Counted from the stretch's first letter, positions 23,818 to 34,098 are shown. The stretch is 64,000 bases of DNA from CAYNRE01 sp964399535 (GCA_964399535.1 CAYNRE010000009.1:620001-684000), one strand, 5' to 3'. A program made the numbers and translations. The notes: generated from the letters alone by a model not told the origin.

Positions 23818-25503
23818 CTAGAACGGCAACCCGGCCGGCAGACCGATCGTCGAGATCAGCGTCGGCAGGGCCTTGAGCAGGCTCTCCTCGCCCTCGATGT
23901 GCAGGTGCATCCCCCGCTCGATCGGATCGCCAACCACGGTGAGCTTGTCCTTACCCGCTTCGACCTGCTGCGCCATCATGGTCAGGTTCGGGTCGGCGTC
24001 GGCGCCGCCGGAAAGTAGCTTCAGCAGCGAGGCCACTTTCAGGTTCATCTGCACCGGGGGCGTGGTCGTGTTTTCGGCCGCCAGCGAGGCATCGATGGCC
24101 GCCTTGAGCTTGTCCACTCCGCCGCCGCCGATGGCCAGGTAGGCGCTGTGCGGACCCACCCCGAAGGTCAGCTCCAGATCGAAGCCGAAAATCTCGGTGA
24201 GTTGGTCGCCGATTTCCCCGCCCGGAAGCGGAATCGAAGCGCTGTGGAACCGCACATCCTGGTGCTTGGCTACGTCGAGCTGGAAGCCGTAGAAGCCGGC
24301 CTCGGTTTCGAGCATGTTGGCGAACTCTTCCAGCAGTTTTTGCAGATTCTCCGACTCGGGATTGGTCACGCCCGCGATGAGCGTATAAGGGCCGGTGCCG
24401 GCCAGGGCCAGGCCCAAGTCGAGCGCTCCACTGTTGACCGGAGCCACCAGGCCCAAGTCGATGAAACGGTTCATCAGGTCGATCACGCGCTCCTTCACCC
24501 CTTGATCGTCGAGCAACTGAATGCCTTCCAGCTGGCTCACCACCTGGGCGCGAAGCTCCTCGATCATTGCCTTACCTTCTTCGATCTGCTGATGGGTCAT
24601 CATCATCCGCAGATTGAGCGAGGTCAGCGACTCGTCCATCACGAAACCGGAAAACTTGCTCCGGGCCGCGGCGGTCTCGGCCATTTTGGCCGCCAGCGGG
24701 CTCCCCTCAACGGCCACGATGTCGAGATCCACGACCGACTTTTTCCCCTCGCGATCGATCGAACCGCCGAAGCGCACCACCTCGATGTCGTTGGCCATCA
24801 GGGTCATGGCGGTGAACTGTCGATCGATCAGGGCCCGCTGCAGATCGGAACTGGCGCCCTCGCCCGAGGGCAATTGCTCCAGGCTTTGCATCGCCATTCC
24901 CTTGATCTGCTCGAACAGCAGTTGGCGAAACACCTCGGGAATGTTTTGCATGTGAACCGCGGCGGCCACGTCGTGCTTGGTATCGATCGAGGCCAGAAGC
25001 TTGGTCGGATCCTCGGGCAAGTTACCCAGAAAATCGGGGCTTAAGCTAGCGTAGGTCCAGTCCCCCTGCTGCTTCAGGCAGAGGGCAAACCCTTGCAGAT
25101 TGATTTGCCAGATGTCGTCTTCCAGTTCCGTCGCGCCGCCGGCGACACCGGCGACCGCTTCGAGAAAGCCGCTGAGATCCTTAATGGGCAGAAAGCCGAG
25201 AATCTGAAACTCCAGGCCGTCGCTCGAGATGGCCAATCCCCACGGCTTGGTCTGGTCGATCGTCTCCGTCAATTGGCCGCCGCCGATCAGATCGAGCACC
25301 CCTTCGATGCCGCCCAAACCGGCGTCGCTGCCCGCGCCTCCGATGAAGTCCAGATCGGTGGTCAGCTCTTCAAAACTCTTGAGCGATACGACCAGCAAAG
25401 GCTGCATCGCATCTTCTTCGCCAGCCCCTTGGGCGCGGATCGCCACGGACAGGCTCGACCAACAGAGGGCCGCAAGGCCCAAAAACGCTCCGAATCGTTT
25501 CAC
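23818..25503 (-). CDS. Secreted protein of unknown function (561 aa)
   Basis: I chose the GTG at 25503 because AGGAG lies about 9 nt upstream and it gives a clean signal peptide (VKRFGAFLGLAALCWSSLSVAIRAQG) with cleavage after it. The rest is a soluble protein of about 535 residues with several repeated motifs: beta strands around QPLLVVSLKSFEEL, FALCLKQQGDWTYASL and DKLTVVGDPIERG, and helix-rich parts such as KKSVVDLDIVAVEG. It is similar in layout to secreted Planctomycetes proteins that are conserved but unstudied. I recognise no catalytic motif. No gene overlaps on the same strand, so it seems to be a single-gene unit with its own terminator-like hairpin downstream. Confidence 0.75.
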   Translation of the reverse strand: MKRFGAFLGLAALCWSSLSVAIRAQGAGEEDAMQPLLVVSLKSFEELTTDLDFIGGAGSDAGLGGIEGVLDLIGGGQLTETIDQTKPWGLAISSDGLEFQILGFLPIKDLSGFLEAVAGVAGGATELEDDIWQINLQGFALCLKQQGDWTYASLSPDFLGNLPEDPTKLLASIDTKHDVAAAVHMQNIPEVFRQLLFEQIKGMAMQSLEQLPSGEGASSDLQRALIDRQFTAMTLMANDIEVVRFGGSIDREGKKSVVDLDIVAVEGSPLAAKMAETAAARSKFSGFVMDESLTSLNLRMMMTHQQIEEGKAMIEELRAQVVSQLEGIQLLDDQGVKERVIDLMNRFIDLGLVAPVNSGALDLGLALAGTGPYTLIAGVTNPESENLQKLLEEFANMLETEAGFYGFQLDVAKHQDVRFHSASIPLPGGEIGDQLTEIFGFDLELTFGVGPHSAYLAIGGGGVDKLKAAIDASLAAENTTTPPVQMNLKVASLLKLLSGGADADPNLTMMAQQVEAGKDKLTVVGDPIERGMHLHIEGEESLLKALPTLISTIGLPAGLPF

Positions 25504-25952
25504 GACTGAATTCTCCTGGCGACCAAATTGGGCTCTTCGCGCCGGCGCCCCGTTCGTCCGCACCCCGCAGACCTGAAATACAACGGTTGGGCGCAGTGGA
25601 TTACCCCCCGTCCCGGGCGGAAGTTTCCCAGTTTGACAAAATCGCCCCCCGCCAGCCAGCCCCGAGAAAGCACTTTCAGCAATCCCCGCCAGCAGACCTG
25701 CCAGCCAGGCAAGCGCCGGGAAACTCCAGTTTGCCGCTTGCCGATGGCGATCCAGAATTCAGCCATCACAACCGTTACCAGGCTAACGAATATGGCCTGA
25801 AACTCGTCGATGTGTGCACCCCCCGTTCTTGCCATGTGCTCGATGCGACCTAGTTTTGCGCAGGCGATTGAGAGTCGGCCGTAGCCGGGCAAAAGCAAAC
25901 CGGCGCGCGCCGCGCGTCGGGAGTCGGACGGGTTCGCTAGAGGGGGCCTGCC
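25504..25952. other. Divergent promoter region, no gene seen
   Basis: About 450 bases between two divergent genes. It has a TTGACA at 25633 but no matching -10, and two inverted copies of a 7-mer, GTTTCCC (25623-25629) and GGGAAAC (25718-25724). I see no RNA gene. The frame on the minus strand here is not convincing. Confidence 0.35.
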
Positions 25953-27317
25953 ATGACCGTTTTCTGGCTGATGTTGGCGCTGGGAATTTCACTGACGCAG
26001 GTCGGAGTCGGCCTGGCCGTCGGGGTTTGGCTCGAACGAAACCATCCGCATGAACCCGAACAGGGCGTAGAGCCGTCGGCGCTGCCGGCTCCCGAACCGG
26101 CGACAAGCCTGGTCGCAGCGCCCGCTATCGCGGCCCCTCTGGCTCCCACGTCGGAGTCCGACCTGGAATCGCGCGAAACCCTTTTGGCGCTTCGCGAATT
26201 CGCCGCGGCCATGCAGAACTATGTGACCAATCACACCGATCGCATGGACCAGATGAACAACAAGCTGCGCGGCCTGCCCACGGGTCCGGGCGAGGGCTAC
26301 GCCGATCTGCGCGAAATGGTCGCCGAGATCATGTCGGCGAACGAGAGCCTCAAGAACGATCTGGTCACCACGCAGGCCCAATTGCGGTCGACCCAGCAAG
26401 AGCTCGATTCGCGCACTCAAGAAGCCCGTTGCGACGCCCTGACGGGGCTGTCGAACCGGCGCGATTTCGATCAGCAGTTGTCGCGCCGGCTGGCCGAATG
26501 GTCGCGGCGGGGCACACCGTTCACGCTGCTCATGATCGACGTCGATCATTTCAAGAAGTTCAACGATACCCACGGTCACCTGGCCGGCGACCAGGTCTTG
26601 CGTGGCGTGGCCGGAGTGCTGCGCGATACGATGCGCGAAATGGACCTGGTCGCCCGCTATGGCGGCGAGGAATTCGCCGTGATCCTCCCCAGCACGGTGC
26701 TGCACGAGGGGCAACGCGCCTCGGTCCGAGCGCTCGGCGCCGTGCGCGCCGGACGATTCCCGTTCGGCGACAAGCTGCTTCGCGTTACCGCCAGCATGGG
26801 CGTGGCCCAGGCCCAGCCCGGCGAGGTGAGCGACGAGTTGATTCGGCGGGCCGACGAGTGCCTGTACGCCAGCAAGGCGGCCGGGCGCAACTGCGCCCAC
26901 TTCCACGATGGGCGGATGCCGCTGCCCGTCAAGGAAGACCCCTGGGCTGGCGATGCTCCTCGCCCCGCCGAGCGCCGCCGGGTGCCGCGTCACGCGTATG
27001 TCGAGCGGCAGGGAATTGCTCCCTACGTGGAAGGCCATGTCCCCGAGCCGAACGAATTTCGCACGGTTTCCGGCCACGACATTTCGCCGAGCGGGCTGAG
27101 TTTTCTTACCTCGGTATTGCCCACCTCCGACACGCTGGTCGTCAAGTTGGGAACGGACCCCAACGTGCGGATGATGGTTTGCGAGATGGTTTACCACCTG
27201 CGGGAAGAGGACTCGCCCACCCCGCTTTATCGCGTGGGCTGCCGGTTTGCCGGGCGGCTCAACCCTCGCGGAGTTCGCCAGGAGCTGCACGAACCGCTCG
27301 CGGTCGAGTCCTGGTAA
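25953..27317 (+). CDS. Diguanylate cyclase with PilZ domain
   Basis: A single N-terminal membrane segment (MTVFWLMLALGISLTQVGVG) is followed by a Pro-rich linker and a coiled-coil-like region to about residue 160. The GGDEF domain has active GGEEF at 237-241, DALTGLSNRRDF and DVDHFKKFNDTHGHLAGDQ. A product-inhibition site RxxD (228-231) lies five residues ahead of GGEEF. The last part is PilZ-like: RRRVPRHAY, DISPSGLSFL and YRVGCRFAG. It should make cyclic-di-GMP from GTP, bind it at the I-site and, through PilZ, respond to it. The length is 454 residues. It is divergent from the secreted-protein gene and co-directional with no neighbour. Confidence 0.93.
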   Translation: MTVFWLMLALGISLTQVGVGLAVGVWLERNHPHEPEQGVEPSALPAPEPATSLVAAPAIAAPLAPTSESDLESRETLLALREFAAAMQNYVTNHTDRMDQMNNKLRGLPTGPGEGYADLREMVAEIMSANESLKNDLVTTQAQLRSTQQELDSRTQEARCDALTGLSNRRDFDQQLSRRLAEWSRRGTPFTLLMIDVDHFKKFNDTHGHLAGDQVLRGVAGVLRDTMREMDLVARYGGEEFAVILPSTVLHEGQRASVRALGAVRAGRFPFGDKLLRVTASMGVAQAQPGEVSDELIRRADECLYASKAAGRNCAHFHDGRMPLPVKEDPWAGDAPRPAERRRVPRHAYVERQGIAPYVEGHVPEPNEFRTVSGHDISPSGLSFLTSVLPTSDTLVVKLGTDPNVRMMVCEMVYHLREEDSPTPLYRVGCRFAGRLNPRGVRQELHEPLAVESW

Positions 27318-27361
27318 GCGAGAGCCGCTCACTCGATCGTGCGCCGAGTTCGGCAGCGGGC

Positions 27362-28450
27362 TCAGCGCGGCTTCCGCCCTTCGAGCGCGCCCTGAATCAT
27401 CAGGAATTCGCCCACATTCTCGGTGTTCAGCATCCCCACCAGTTGCCCGCCGCGCACCACGGGCAAGGTGTGGCAGTCGCCTTCCTGCAGCCGGCGAAAC
27501 GCCGCTTCGAGCATGTCGTGAGGGTCGGCCGTGGCGAACTGGCGACGCATCACCTCGGCAACCGGCGTTTGGTGCCCCTGCTCGGCCAGGGCTTTGAGCA
27601 AATCGTGCCGAGTCAACAGACCCACGACGTGGCCCCCCTCGACCACGGGAAAGTCTTGCTGGAAACCCGCCAACACATGCTCCGCGGCTCGCGAGAGCGT
27701 ATCGGTGGGCGAGAGTGTCTGATACTGCGTAATCATCGCCCGGGCGAGCGGAATCCCTCCCAGGGCCGAGCGAAGCTCGATCATACTGGACTCTTGGGCA
27801 GCCCCTACCCAGACGAACAGCGCGATGAACACGAGCATCGGGTTGGTGAACAAACCCACGAAGCCCAGGCCCAGCGCCAACGCCTGGCCGATCGAGGCGG
27901 CGATTTGGGTCGCCCGCACGTATTCGACCCGCATGGCCAACATCGCCCGCAGCACCCGGCCACCGTCCATGGGAAAGGCGGGCAACAGGTTGAAGAACGC
28001 CAGCACCAGATTCGCTGCCAGCAGGTTGGCTACCAGGTGCCCTCCGACCAGTCGAACATCGTAAAGATGGGCCAGGGAACCGGTCACCAACAGCCAAGCG
28101 CCGCAGACTCCGGCCAGGGCCAGGTTCACGGCGGGCCCGGCCAGCGCTACGACCAGTTCCTGCAGCGGATCCTCGGGCATCCGCTCGAGTCGTGCCACGC
28201 CGCCGATCGGAAGCAGCGTGATATCGCGCGTGGCAATACCGTAGTGGCGAGCCGCCAGCGCATGGCCCAATTCGTGCAGCACCACGATGCCGAACAATGC
28301 CAGGATGAAAACCAACCCCCGGGCCGCGTCGGCCAGGTTGTGATTTTCCAGGTAGTAGCTGGTACCGACCCAGACGAGCAGCAACAGGAACGTGGCGTGA
28401 ACGTAAACGTCGATTCCGGCCAGGCGGCCGATCTTCCAAGACCACTTCAT
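27362..28450 (-). CDS. M50-family site-2 protease with CBS domains
   Basis: This intramembrane metalloprotease has HELGH at 59-63, with the third zinc ligand D162 in NLLPAFPMDGGR. Five to six hydrophobic segments lie in residues 15-235. Two CBS domains fill the C-terminus (about 238-355), the form usually found in prokaryotic proteases that sense adenine nucleotides. The substrate is unknown; related enzymes cleave membrane anti-sigma factors. It is a close neighbour of the heme protein gene downstream of its start (31 bases) but runs in the same direction only with that gene, so an operon is possible. Motifs are complete, so activity is likely. Confidence 0.92.
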   Translation of the reverse strand: MKWSWKIGRLAGIDVYVHATFLLLLVWVGTSYYLENHNLADAARGLVFILALFGIVVLHELGHALAARHYGIATRDITLLPIGGVARLERMPEDPLQELVVALAGPAVNLALAGVCGAWLLVTGSLAHLYDVRLVGGHLVANLLAANLVLAFFNLLPAFPMDGGRVLRAMLAMRVEYVRATQIAASIGQALALGLGFVGLFTNPMLVFIALFVWVGAAQESSMIELRSALGGIPLARAMITQYQTLSPTDTLSRAAEHVLAGFQQDFPVVEGGHVVGLLTRHDLLKALAEQGHQTPVAEVMRRQFATADPHDMLEAAFRRLQEGDCHTLPVVRGGQLVGMLNTENVGEFLMIQGALEGRKPR

Positions 28451-28481
28451 GGGGGGGCAACTCGCGTCGACCGGGGGCCCA

Positions 28482-31400
28482 CTACCGGCTCGCTGCCGGC
28501 TCCTCGTGCCCTGGGTCTGTTCCCAAGTCGTAACGCAATTGGGTCAAGTACGCCAGCAGATCGGCCATGTCGGCCGGAGAAATCGTCTTTTCAAAGCCTT
28601 CGGGCATCAGCGAGCGCTCGGTGCTGATCAGGGTTTCGATGTCGGCCCGCTGAACCGTGTCTTCGCGCCCTCCGTCGCGGCGCAGCGTAATCGCGGCGGC
28701 GTCGTCCGCGACGACAATGCCGGTATGCACGCCTCCCCGCAGATCGCCGACCACGTACTGCACGTAAAGCGGCAGCACATCGCGATTGGGGTCCAAGACG
28801 TGAACCAATAATTCGGCCGCCGTACGGTGTCGGGTGAGCGCCAGGTTGGGCCCCACCGGGTACCCCGTGGTGCCGATCTGGTGACAGGCCTGGCACTCGC
28901 GCTCGTAAACCCGGCGACCTTCGACAGCGCTGCCTTTCAACTCCAGCACCGGTCGGTAGGCGTCGAGCACGGCCTGTCGGGCCGCGCCGTGGGCCGCGGC
29001 CAGCGTGGCCACGCGCTGGCGCAGCGCAGGGTCGTTCAGGGCGCCCAGCACGGTCCTCATCGTGGCGGGTATTTGCGACCAGGCAACCTCCCCGTTTTCC
29101 AGGGCATCGACCAATGCCGCCGTCCAGGCGGGTCGCGTCAGCAAGGCTTGGGCCACGCTTTGGCCGACTGCCGGCGGCAGGGTTCGCCAGCGCTCCAGGA
29201 GAAGTTCCGCCGCCTCGGGCCGGTCGAACCGGCCGATTGCCTCGACCACGGCCTGAAGCAACAAGGGATGCGTGGTCGGCACCAAAAGCCGCTGGAAAAC
29301 GCCGCTCGCGTCGTTCCAGGAGCCAAACTCGAGCCATGCCACGGCCCCTTGCTGAGCGGCCGGCGAGGCACCCGGTCGCTGCAGCTCGGCCTGAGCCTGA
29401 CGGTACCAGGCGTTTAACCAACGCTGGGGATCGGCGTCGAGGCCGGGCATTTCCCTCGCCAGACTCGAGCCCACCTCACGCAGACCCGCGTCTACGCTGC
29501 GCAGCAGACGTTCGACGAGCGAGTCGCCCACCTCGCGCGGTAAGCGAGCCCAATCACCCAGCGCTTGATTCAACTCAACCTTTTGCCGCCGGCGCCCCAC
29601 GATTCGGGCCAGCTCGGCCAAAAGCGGAACCCCCTCGGGCCGAGACGTAAACGCCTCGTCGGTAACCAGCGCACTGAGCAGTTCACGCTCCAGCCCCGAG
29701 GTGGAACTCAGCCAGATCGCCTGCTGCCAACGGTCGTCCACTGCCCAATGGGCCGCCTTGCCGAGCGCCTCGAGCGCGGCCCCCCGTTGGCCGGCCACTT
29801 GAGCCAGTTGGCCCAGCGAGGCCAAGGCCTGAAAACGCAAACCCGGATGCTCCGACTCCAGAGCCGCCCACAAGGCAGCGCGCAGCCCGGGCCGATCCAG
29901 CCGGCTTTCTGCCAAGGCCAAGGCGTGCTGCCTCAGCCGCGGTTCGGGGTCGCCCAGGGCGACGAGCAAATCGGCGTCGCCGAGCTGCCCGATGCGAGCC
30001 AACAGGTACAGTGCGTGCAGCTTTGCCAGGGTTGAGGGCGAGCTGCGCAGCAGCCCGGCCACGAGCGGCGCGGTTTCGGGCTCAGCCCGTTCGGTCAGCA
30101 AGCGCTGGGCCGTTTCGCGCCACCAGGCGTTGGCGTGCGCCAAGTGCCTAACCAGTTCCTCGCTGCTGGCCAGTTGCAAATTCGGCCGCGGCGGAACCGC
30201 GAACCCGGCTTGACTAAGCCGGTAAATCCGCCCGCGATCGCGCCCCAGGGTCAGATCGATCCGCTGCCAAACATCTTGCGGCACGTGGACCGATTCGATC
30301 TGGTGGCGGTACATATCCAGCAGGTACAGCGCCCCGTCGGGACCGGGAAGAAGATTAACCGGGCGAAACCAATTGTCGCGCGAGCGGATCAGCTCGGTTT
30401 GCTGGTCGACGCGCTCGGCGCGAAACGAAACCCCCTCGGGCACCAGCCGCATGCGATGCACGAGGTTGTTTTGTGCATCGCCGACCCAGAGCTGTCCCAC
30501 CGCGTCGGCCGGAACCTGGTCGACCCGCACGATTACCGGACCCGCGGCCCCGTCGATCACGTCGTGACTCGCTCCGGCGGACTGGGCCGATCGCTCGCGC
30601 GTTGCCAACCGCCGGCTGGAGCGAACCACTCGCCAGCCTTCCAGTGGGCTGAGGCGAAAAATGGGCGTCACCCCCGGGTTCAGATCGTGCGTGGCGCCTG
30701 GGTAGCGGGCATCGAGGTTGCGACGCAAGTAGCGCAGCGGCAGAACCACATGCTGGCTCGGATCCGACTCGTCACAGAGGAAGCGGTTGCCCCAGTCGTC
30801 CCAGGCGAGCCCAAACTGACTGTTACCGCTAATGGCCTCGATTCCCGCGGGCATCCCTGGCTCGGGGGAGACGGCCCAGGAAACTGCCGGCAAGGGGCGA
30901 GCCCCTGCCAGGCTGGCCAGGGCTGGTACGTGCCAGGGATCGAAGCAAAAATCGCGGCCGCGCACCGAGAGGGCCGATCCCTCGCTGGGATTCCCCTCGC
31001 GGACGTCGCCGCCGTTGACCGACGCCGAGCCGTAGATTCGCCCATCCAAGCCCCAGCTCAGGTTGTTGACCGAGCCCTGTTCGTTCTGCGTACCGAAGCC
31101 GCTGAAGACCACCAGCCGCTGGTCGGCCCGGCCATCGCCGTCGGTGTCGCGGAAAAACCAGATATGGGGGGCGGCGGCCACCAGCACTCCCTGATACCAG
31201 GGGGCGATGCCGGTCGGCCACAGTAACCCTTCGGCGAAAACCGTGCTTCGGTCGAACCGCCCATCGCCATCGGTGTCTTCCAATCGCCGCACGGTACCCT
31301 GCGGCATCTGGCCCTCGCCTGGCCGAAAGGGGTAGTCGCGCATTTCCGCGACGTAGAGTCTTCCTTCGGCGTCGAAGGCCCCGGCCACGGGATCGACCAC

Positions 31401-31718
31401 CGCCGGCTCGTGAGCCACCAGCGCCAGCTCGAACCCAGCGGCCACTTCAAAAGTGGCCAACGCCTCGTCGGGCTGACGCGGCGGAATCGGTTTCAGCAGC
31501 GTATCGAGGTCGAGTTCCTGGCCCGCCACGATCGCTTCGATCTCGGTCGACGCATCGCGCGGCGCGGGCGCCGTGGCGTCTGGGGCTTCCGCGGCCGAAA
31601 CGCGGCCAGGGGCCATTCCCAGCGTCCAACTCAAAACCACGAGCACGGCCAACCGCGCGCCACTTCGGGGCGCCAGGTTGGGTTCGGGGGGCAACAAGCA
31701 ACCAGGCAGTCCGGTCAT
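28482..31718 (-). CDS. PVC-type heme-binding dehydrogenase-like protein with HEAT repeats
   Basis: I chose the ATG at 31718, which gives a signal peptide (LAVLVVLSWTLGMAPGRVSA). The 1078-residue product starts with the PVC-type propeller domain (roughly 80-450), seen in GAFDAEGRLYVAEMRDYPF, EGLLWPTGIAPW and DNWFRPVNLLPGPDGALYLL. A HEAT-repeat region covers about 480-900. A cytochrome c motif, CQACH, lies near residue 941, followed by GYPVGPNLALT, and the conserved ending LMPEGFEKTISPADMADLLAYL. These proteins are common in Planctomycetes and Verrucomicrobia. They resemble membrane-bound glucose/sorbosone dehydrogenases, but the substrate is unknown. An electron-transfer role is plausible. Confidence 0.9.
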   Translation of the reverse strand: MTGLPGCLLPPEPNLAPRSGARLAVLVVLSWTLGMAPGRVSAAEAPDATAPAPRDASTEIEAIVAGQELDLDTLLKPIPPRQPDEALATFEVAAGFELALVAHEPAVVDPVAGAFDAEGRLYVAEMRDYPFRPGEGQMPQGTVRRLEDTDGDGRFDRSTVFAEGLLWPTGIAPWYQGVLVAAAPHIWFFRDTDGDGRADQRLVVFSGFGTQNEQGSVNNLSWGLDGRIYGSASVNGGDVREGNPSEGSALSVRGRDFCFDPWHVPALASLAGARPLPAVSWAVSPEPGMPAGIEAISGNSQFGLAWDDWGNRFLCDESDPSQHVVLPLRYLRRNLDARYPGATHDLNPGVTPIFRLSPLEGWRVVRSSRRLATRERSAQSAGASHDVIDGAAGPVIVRVDQVPADAVGQLWVGDAQNNLVHRMRLVPEGVSFRAERVDQQTELIRSRDNWFRPVNLLPGPDGALYLLDMYRHQIESVHVPQDVWQRIDLTLGRDRGRIYRLSQAGFAVPPRPNLQLASSEELVRHLAHANAWWRETAQRLLTERAEPETAPLVAGLLRSSPSTLAKLHALYLLARIGQLGDADLLVALGDPEPRLRQHALALAESRLDRPGLRAALWAALESEHPGLRFQALASLGQLAQVAGQRGAALEALGKAAHWAVDDRWQQAIWLSSTSGLERELLSALVTDEAFTSRPEGVPLLAELARIVGRRRQKVELNQALGDWARLPREVGDSLVERLLRSVDAGLREVGSSLAREMPGLDADPQRWLNAWYRQAQAELQRPGASPAAQQGAVAWLEFGSWNDASGVFQRLLVPTTHPLLLQAVVEAIGRFDRPEAAELLLERWRTLPPAVGQSVAQALLTRPAWTAALVDALENGEVAWSQIPATMRTVLGALNDPALRQRVATLAAAHGAARQAVLDAYRPVLELKGSAVEGRRVYERECQACHQIGTTGYPVGPNLALTRHRTAAELLVHVLDPNRDVLPLYVQYVVGDLRGGVHTGIVVADDAAAITLRRDGGREDTVQRADIETLISTERSLMPEGFEKTISPADMADLLAYLTQLRYDLGTDPGHEEPAASR

Positions 31719-31984
31719 CGCGATCGATTCTCTGGCCGATCTGCCGCGCTCATGCACCCCGGCCCGCAATCGCGCGCAAGGGGCCCGAACTCAGCCTCCG
31801 GCCGAATTGAGCCTTGGCGCGAAGTACGAGAGGCGACTCGGCGCGGTCCTGCGATGATAGCAGACCGGGTGGCCGCCAGCCGATGCAGGGTAGCGCCGCC
31901 TCCAGAGTGGGCAAACGAGCCGGCAGTACCCGGGCTCGGCTCGCGCGATGCGGTGCGGGGGCTGCTCCGGCCATCAAGGGCCGT

Positions 31985-33793
31985 TTAGGGCTCGTCCTGA
32001 TCCTTAAGCCCCAGCCGGGTGAGCCAGCGCCCCCGCGGCTTTTTGTTGGCGGCCGACGTACTTTCGCCACCGGCCGAATCGGCGGCGCGGCGTGAGTTCT
32101 CGTCTTCCAGGGTCCGCAGCTTCTCTTCGATCGTGGCCCGTTCGCGGGCGATTCTGGCCCGCTCGAGCGACAGATCGACTTCCGCCTGGCGTAGTTTCTC
32201 GCGCCATTCATCCTGCATTTTTCGCAGGTTTTCGCGTTCCTGCTGCACGATCTCGTCGGCGTCGACCGCCGCGGCGATGCTCGCGACGCGGATCGTGCCA
32301 TCGGTAACGGGCTCGCCGCCGTCGGCCAGACAGATTCGTAGTTCGGCCAACTGCTGGTCTTTGGCCGCCAGAGCTTCCTCGGTCAGGCGAATGGCGTCTT
32401 CGACCTTCATTCGCTCGCCGGCGTTCCAGGCCCCCTCGTCCTCGCGGGTCAGGGCCTCCATCAACCGCCGTTTTTGCGATTCCCAATCCAGATTGCCATT
32501 TCCGGCTACCGGTGTGCTGGCGTGTGCCAGCTTGTGTTCCAGTTCGTGAATTCGGGCCTTCTGCTCTTTCAGATCGGCTAACGCCAGCTCGTAGCGGCGG
32601 CGGTAGTCGTTGGCCTCCTCGTCGTGCTCGTGTTCGCGTTCCAGTCGCTCTTGGGCCTGGGCCAGCTTCCGTTCCAATTCGTTGCGCTCACTCGTCAGCC
32701 GGGCAAGTTCGTCCGAACCCCCGGGGTCAGGATGGGCCAGCCGCTCGACCAGGTCGTCGTGGGCCTGGCGCGTGCGGTGCAACTCCTCCTCCAACGCGGC
32801 CGCGAAACTTTCCAACTCCGCACAGCGGGCATCCACACTGCCGCGCTCCTCTCGCTCGGAACGAAGCTGGGCCGCAATCTCTTCCAGGGCGTCGCGGGCT
32901 TCGGCCAGGGCCTGGGCCAATGCGCCCGAACGCTCCGTGTCCTCCTCGTTCGCGTCGGTCGGGCGGGCCAGCAGGGCATCTTCCCGGGCCAAGAGCTCTT
33001 CGGCTAGTTGGTCGAGCTGTGCGCGGGCGGCCTCGATCTCGCGGCTGTCGATCAGCAATTGCTCGCGGCGAGCTTCCAATTCGGTGAACCGCTCGTCCAA
33101 TTCGTGCTCGCGCTCGGAAATGGCGTTTCGCGACGAATCGAGTTCGCAACGTTGCATTTCCAGAAACGCCTGCTGCGCCGCTCGCTGGTCCTGAAACTCC
33201 CGAGCAATCCGCCGCCGCTGAGCCCGGGTTTCGGCCAGGGCCTGGGCCAGCGTTTCGCGCTCGATTTCGAGCTGAGTCTCTTTCTCGGCCACGCGGGCTC
33301 GTCCCGAGGCCAGTTCCTGCCGGGCCAATTCTTCTTCGGCCCGCCAGGTGGCCAGTTCGCGTTGTCGGGCGGCGGCAACCTCCTCGACGGCCTGCAAGGC
33401 CCGGTCGCGCTCCTCGAGTTGGCTTTGGCGACGCGCCAACTCGGCGGCCAAGCCTTGGTGCCGCTCGAAGGCCTCGGCCTGAGCGGTGAGAAACTCGGCC
33501 TCGCGCTGCTCAAGCGCCAAGCGAATCTGGGCAATCGCCTCGGCCTGCTCAGACTGCTGTTGGGCCCGCTGATAAATCTCGTCGGCCGTGGCCTCGACCT
33601 CCTGTCGGTCGCGGTTCAGCTCGGCCGAGATGCGGGCCAACTGTTCGGCCAGTTCGGCTTCGATTTGGTCAAGCGCAGCTCGGTGCCCGGCCACGAACTC
33701 TTGCACGCGACTGCGCTGACTGCTCAGCGTTCGCGTGAATTGCTCGCTCCATTGCCCGTGGGCTGTATCGTCCTGTGGTTGGCAGTCGTCCAT
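31985..33793 (-). CDS. Coiled-coil protein
   Basis: The 602-residue protein is almost wholly predicted coiled coil from residue 15 to 540, with Glu/Arg/Gln/Leu heptads. The end reads RGRWLTRLGLKDQDEP, which I recall from Planctomycetes coiled-coil proteins, though I cannot cite a family. No signal peptide or membrane segment is visible, so it is likely cytoplasmic. Such proteins act as scaffolds, but nothing here shows partners. It is a single-gene unit between the heme protein gene and the dehydrogenase gene; a short Ser/Ala linker separates the helical body from the conserved ending. Confidence 0.8.
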   Translation of the reverse strand: MDDCQPQDDTAHGQWSEQFTRTLSSQRSRVQEFVAGHRAALDQIEAELAEQLARISAELNRDRQEVEATADEIYQRAQQQSEQAEAIAQIRLALEQREAEFLTAQAEAFERHQGLAAELARRQSQLEERDRALQAVEEVAAARQRELATWRAEEELARQELASGRARVAEKETQLEIERETLAQALAETRAQRRRIAREFQDQRAAQQAFLEMQRCELDSSRNAISEREHELDERFTELEARREQLLIDSREIEAARAQLDQLAEELLAREDALLARPTDANEEDTERSGALAQALAEARDALEEIAAQLRSEREERGSVDARCAELESFAAALEEELHRTRQAHDDLVERLAHPDPGGSDELARLTSERNELERKLAQAQERLEREHEHDEEANDYRRRYELALADLKEQKARIHELEHKLAHASTPVAGNGNLDWESQKRRLMEALTREDEGAWNAGERMKVEDAIRLTEEALAAKDQQLAELRICLADGGEPVTDGTIRVASIAAAVDADEIVQQERENLRKMQDEWREKLRQAEVDLSLERARIARERATIEEKLRTLEDENSRRAADSAGGESTSAANKKPRGRWLTRLGLKDQDEP

Positions 33794-34098
33794 CGAGCCG
33801 CCTGGATTCCTTGCAACCAGCGAACCATGGTCGGGCTATCGGCGCAAGCAGTGCGCAGGGAGGCTGCCCCCCGGGCCCTGGGTGGCTCGCGGCGCAATCG
33901 TCCCTAGGATCGTATAGGCCACGGCAACCCAAGCGTCAAAATGGCTGGCGCATTAGAACTTGCGACGCCGCAAAGGCCGCCGCCGGGAGCTTGCCCAAGG
34001 CGCCGGCCAGGCCGGTTGTATGGCTCGTAGGGCCCGTCGAGCGCCGGTTTCCCCCCTGCTAGCGATCGCCGGCCGGCGAGCTCCCGGACCGCACGGGC
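33794..34098. other. Intergenic gap without recognised features
   Basis: About 300 bases with no convincing gene. The promoter of the coiled-coil gene and the 3' region of the dehydrogenase gene lie here. No hairpin with a T-run was found. Confidence 0.4.

Noticed and set aside
25564..25898. A minus-strand frame upstream of the secreted 561-residue protein
   Set aside because: Covers the ribosome binding site and start of the real gene and has no family-like sequence.
25989..28460. An 823-codon minus-strand open frame over the GGDEF-PilZ and M50 genes
   Set aside because: Both covered genes have clear motifs in another frame; the translation is low-complexity.
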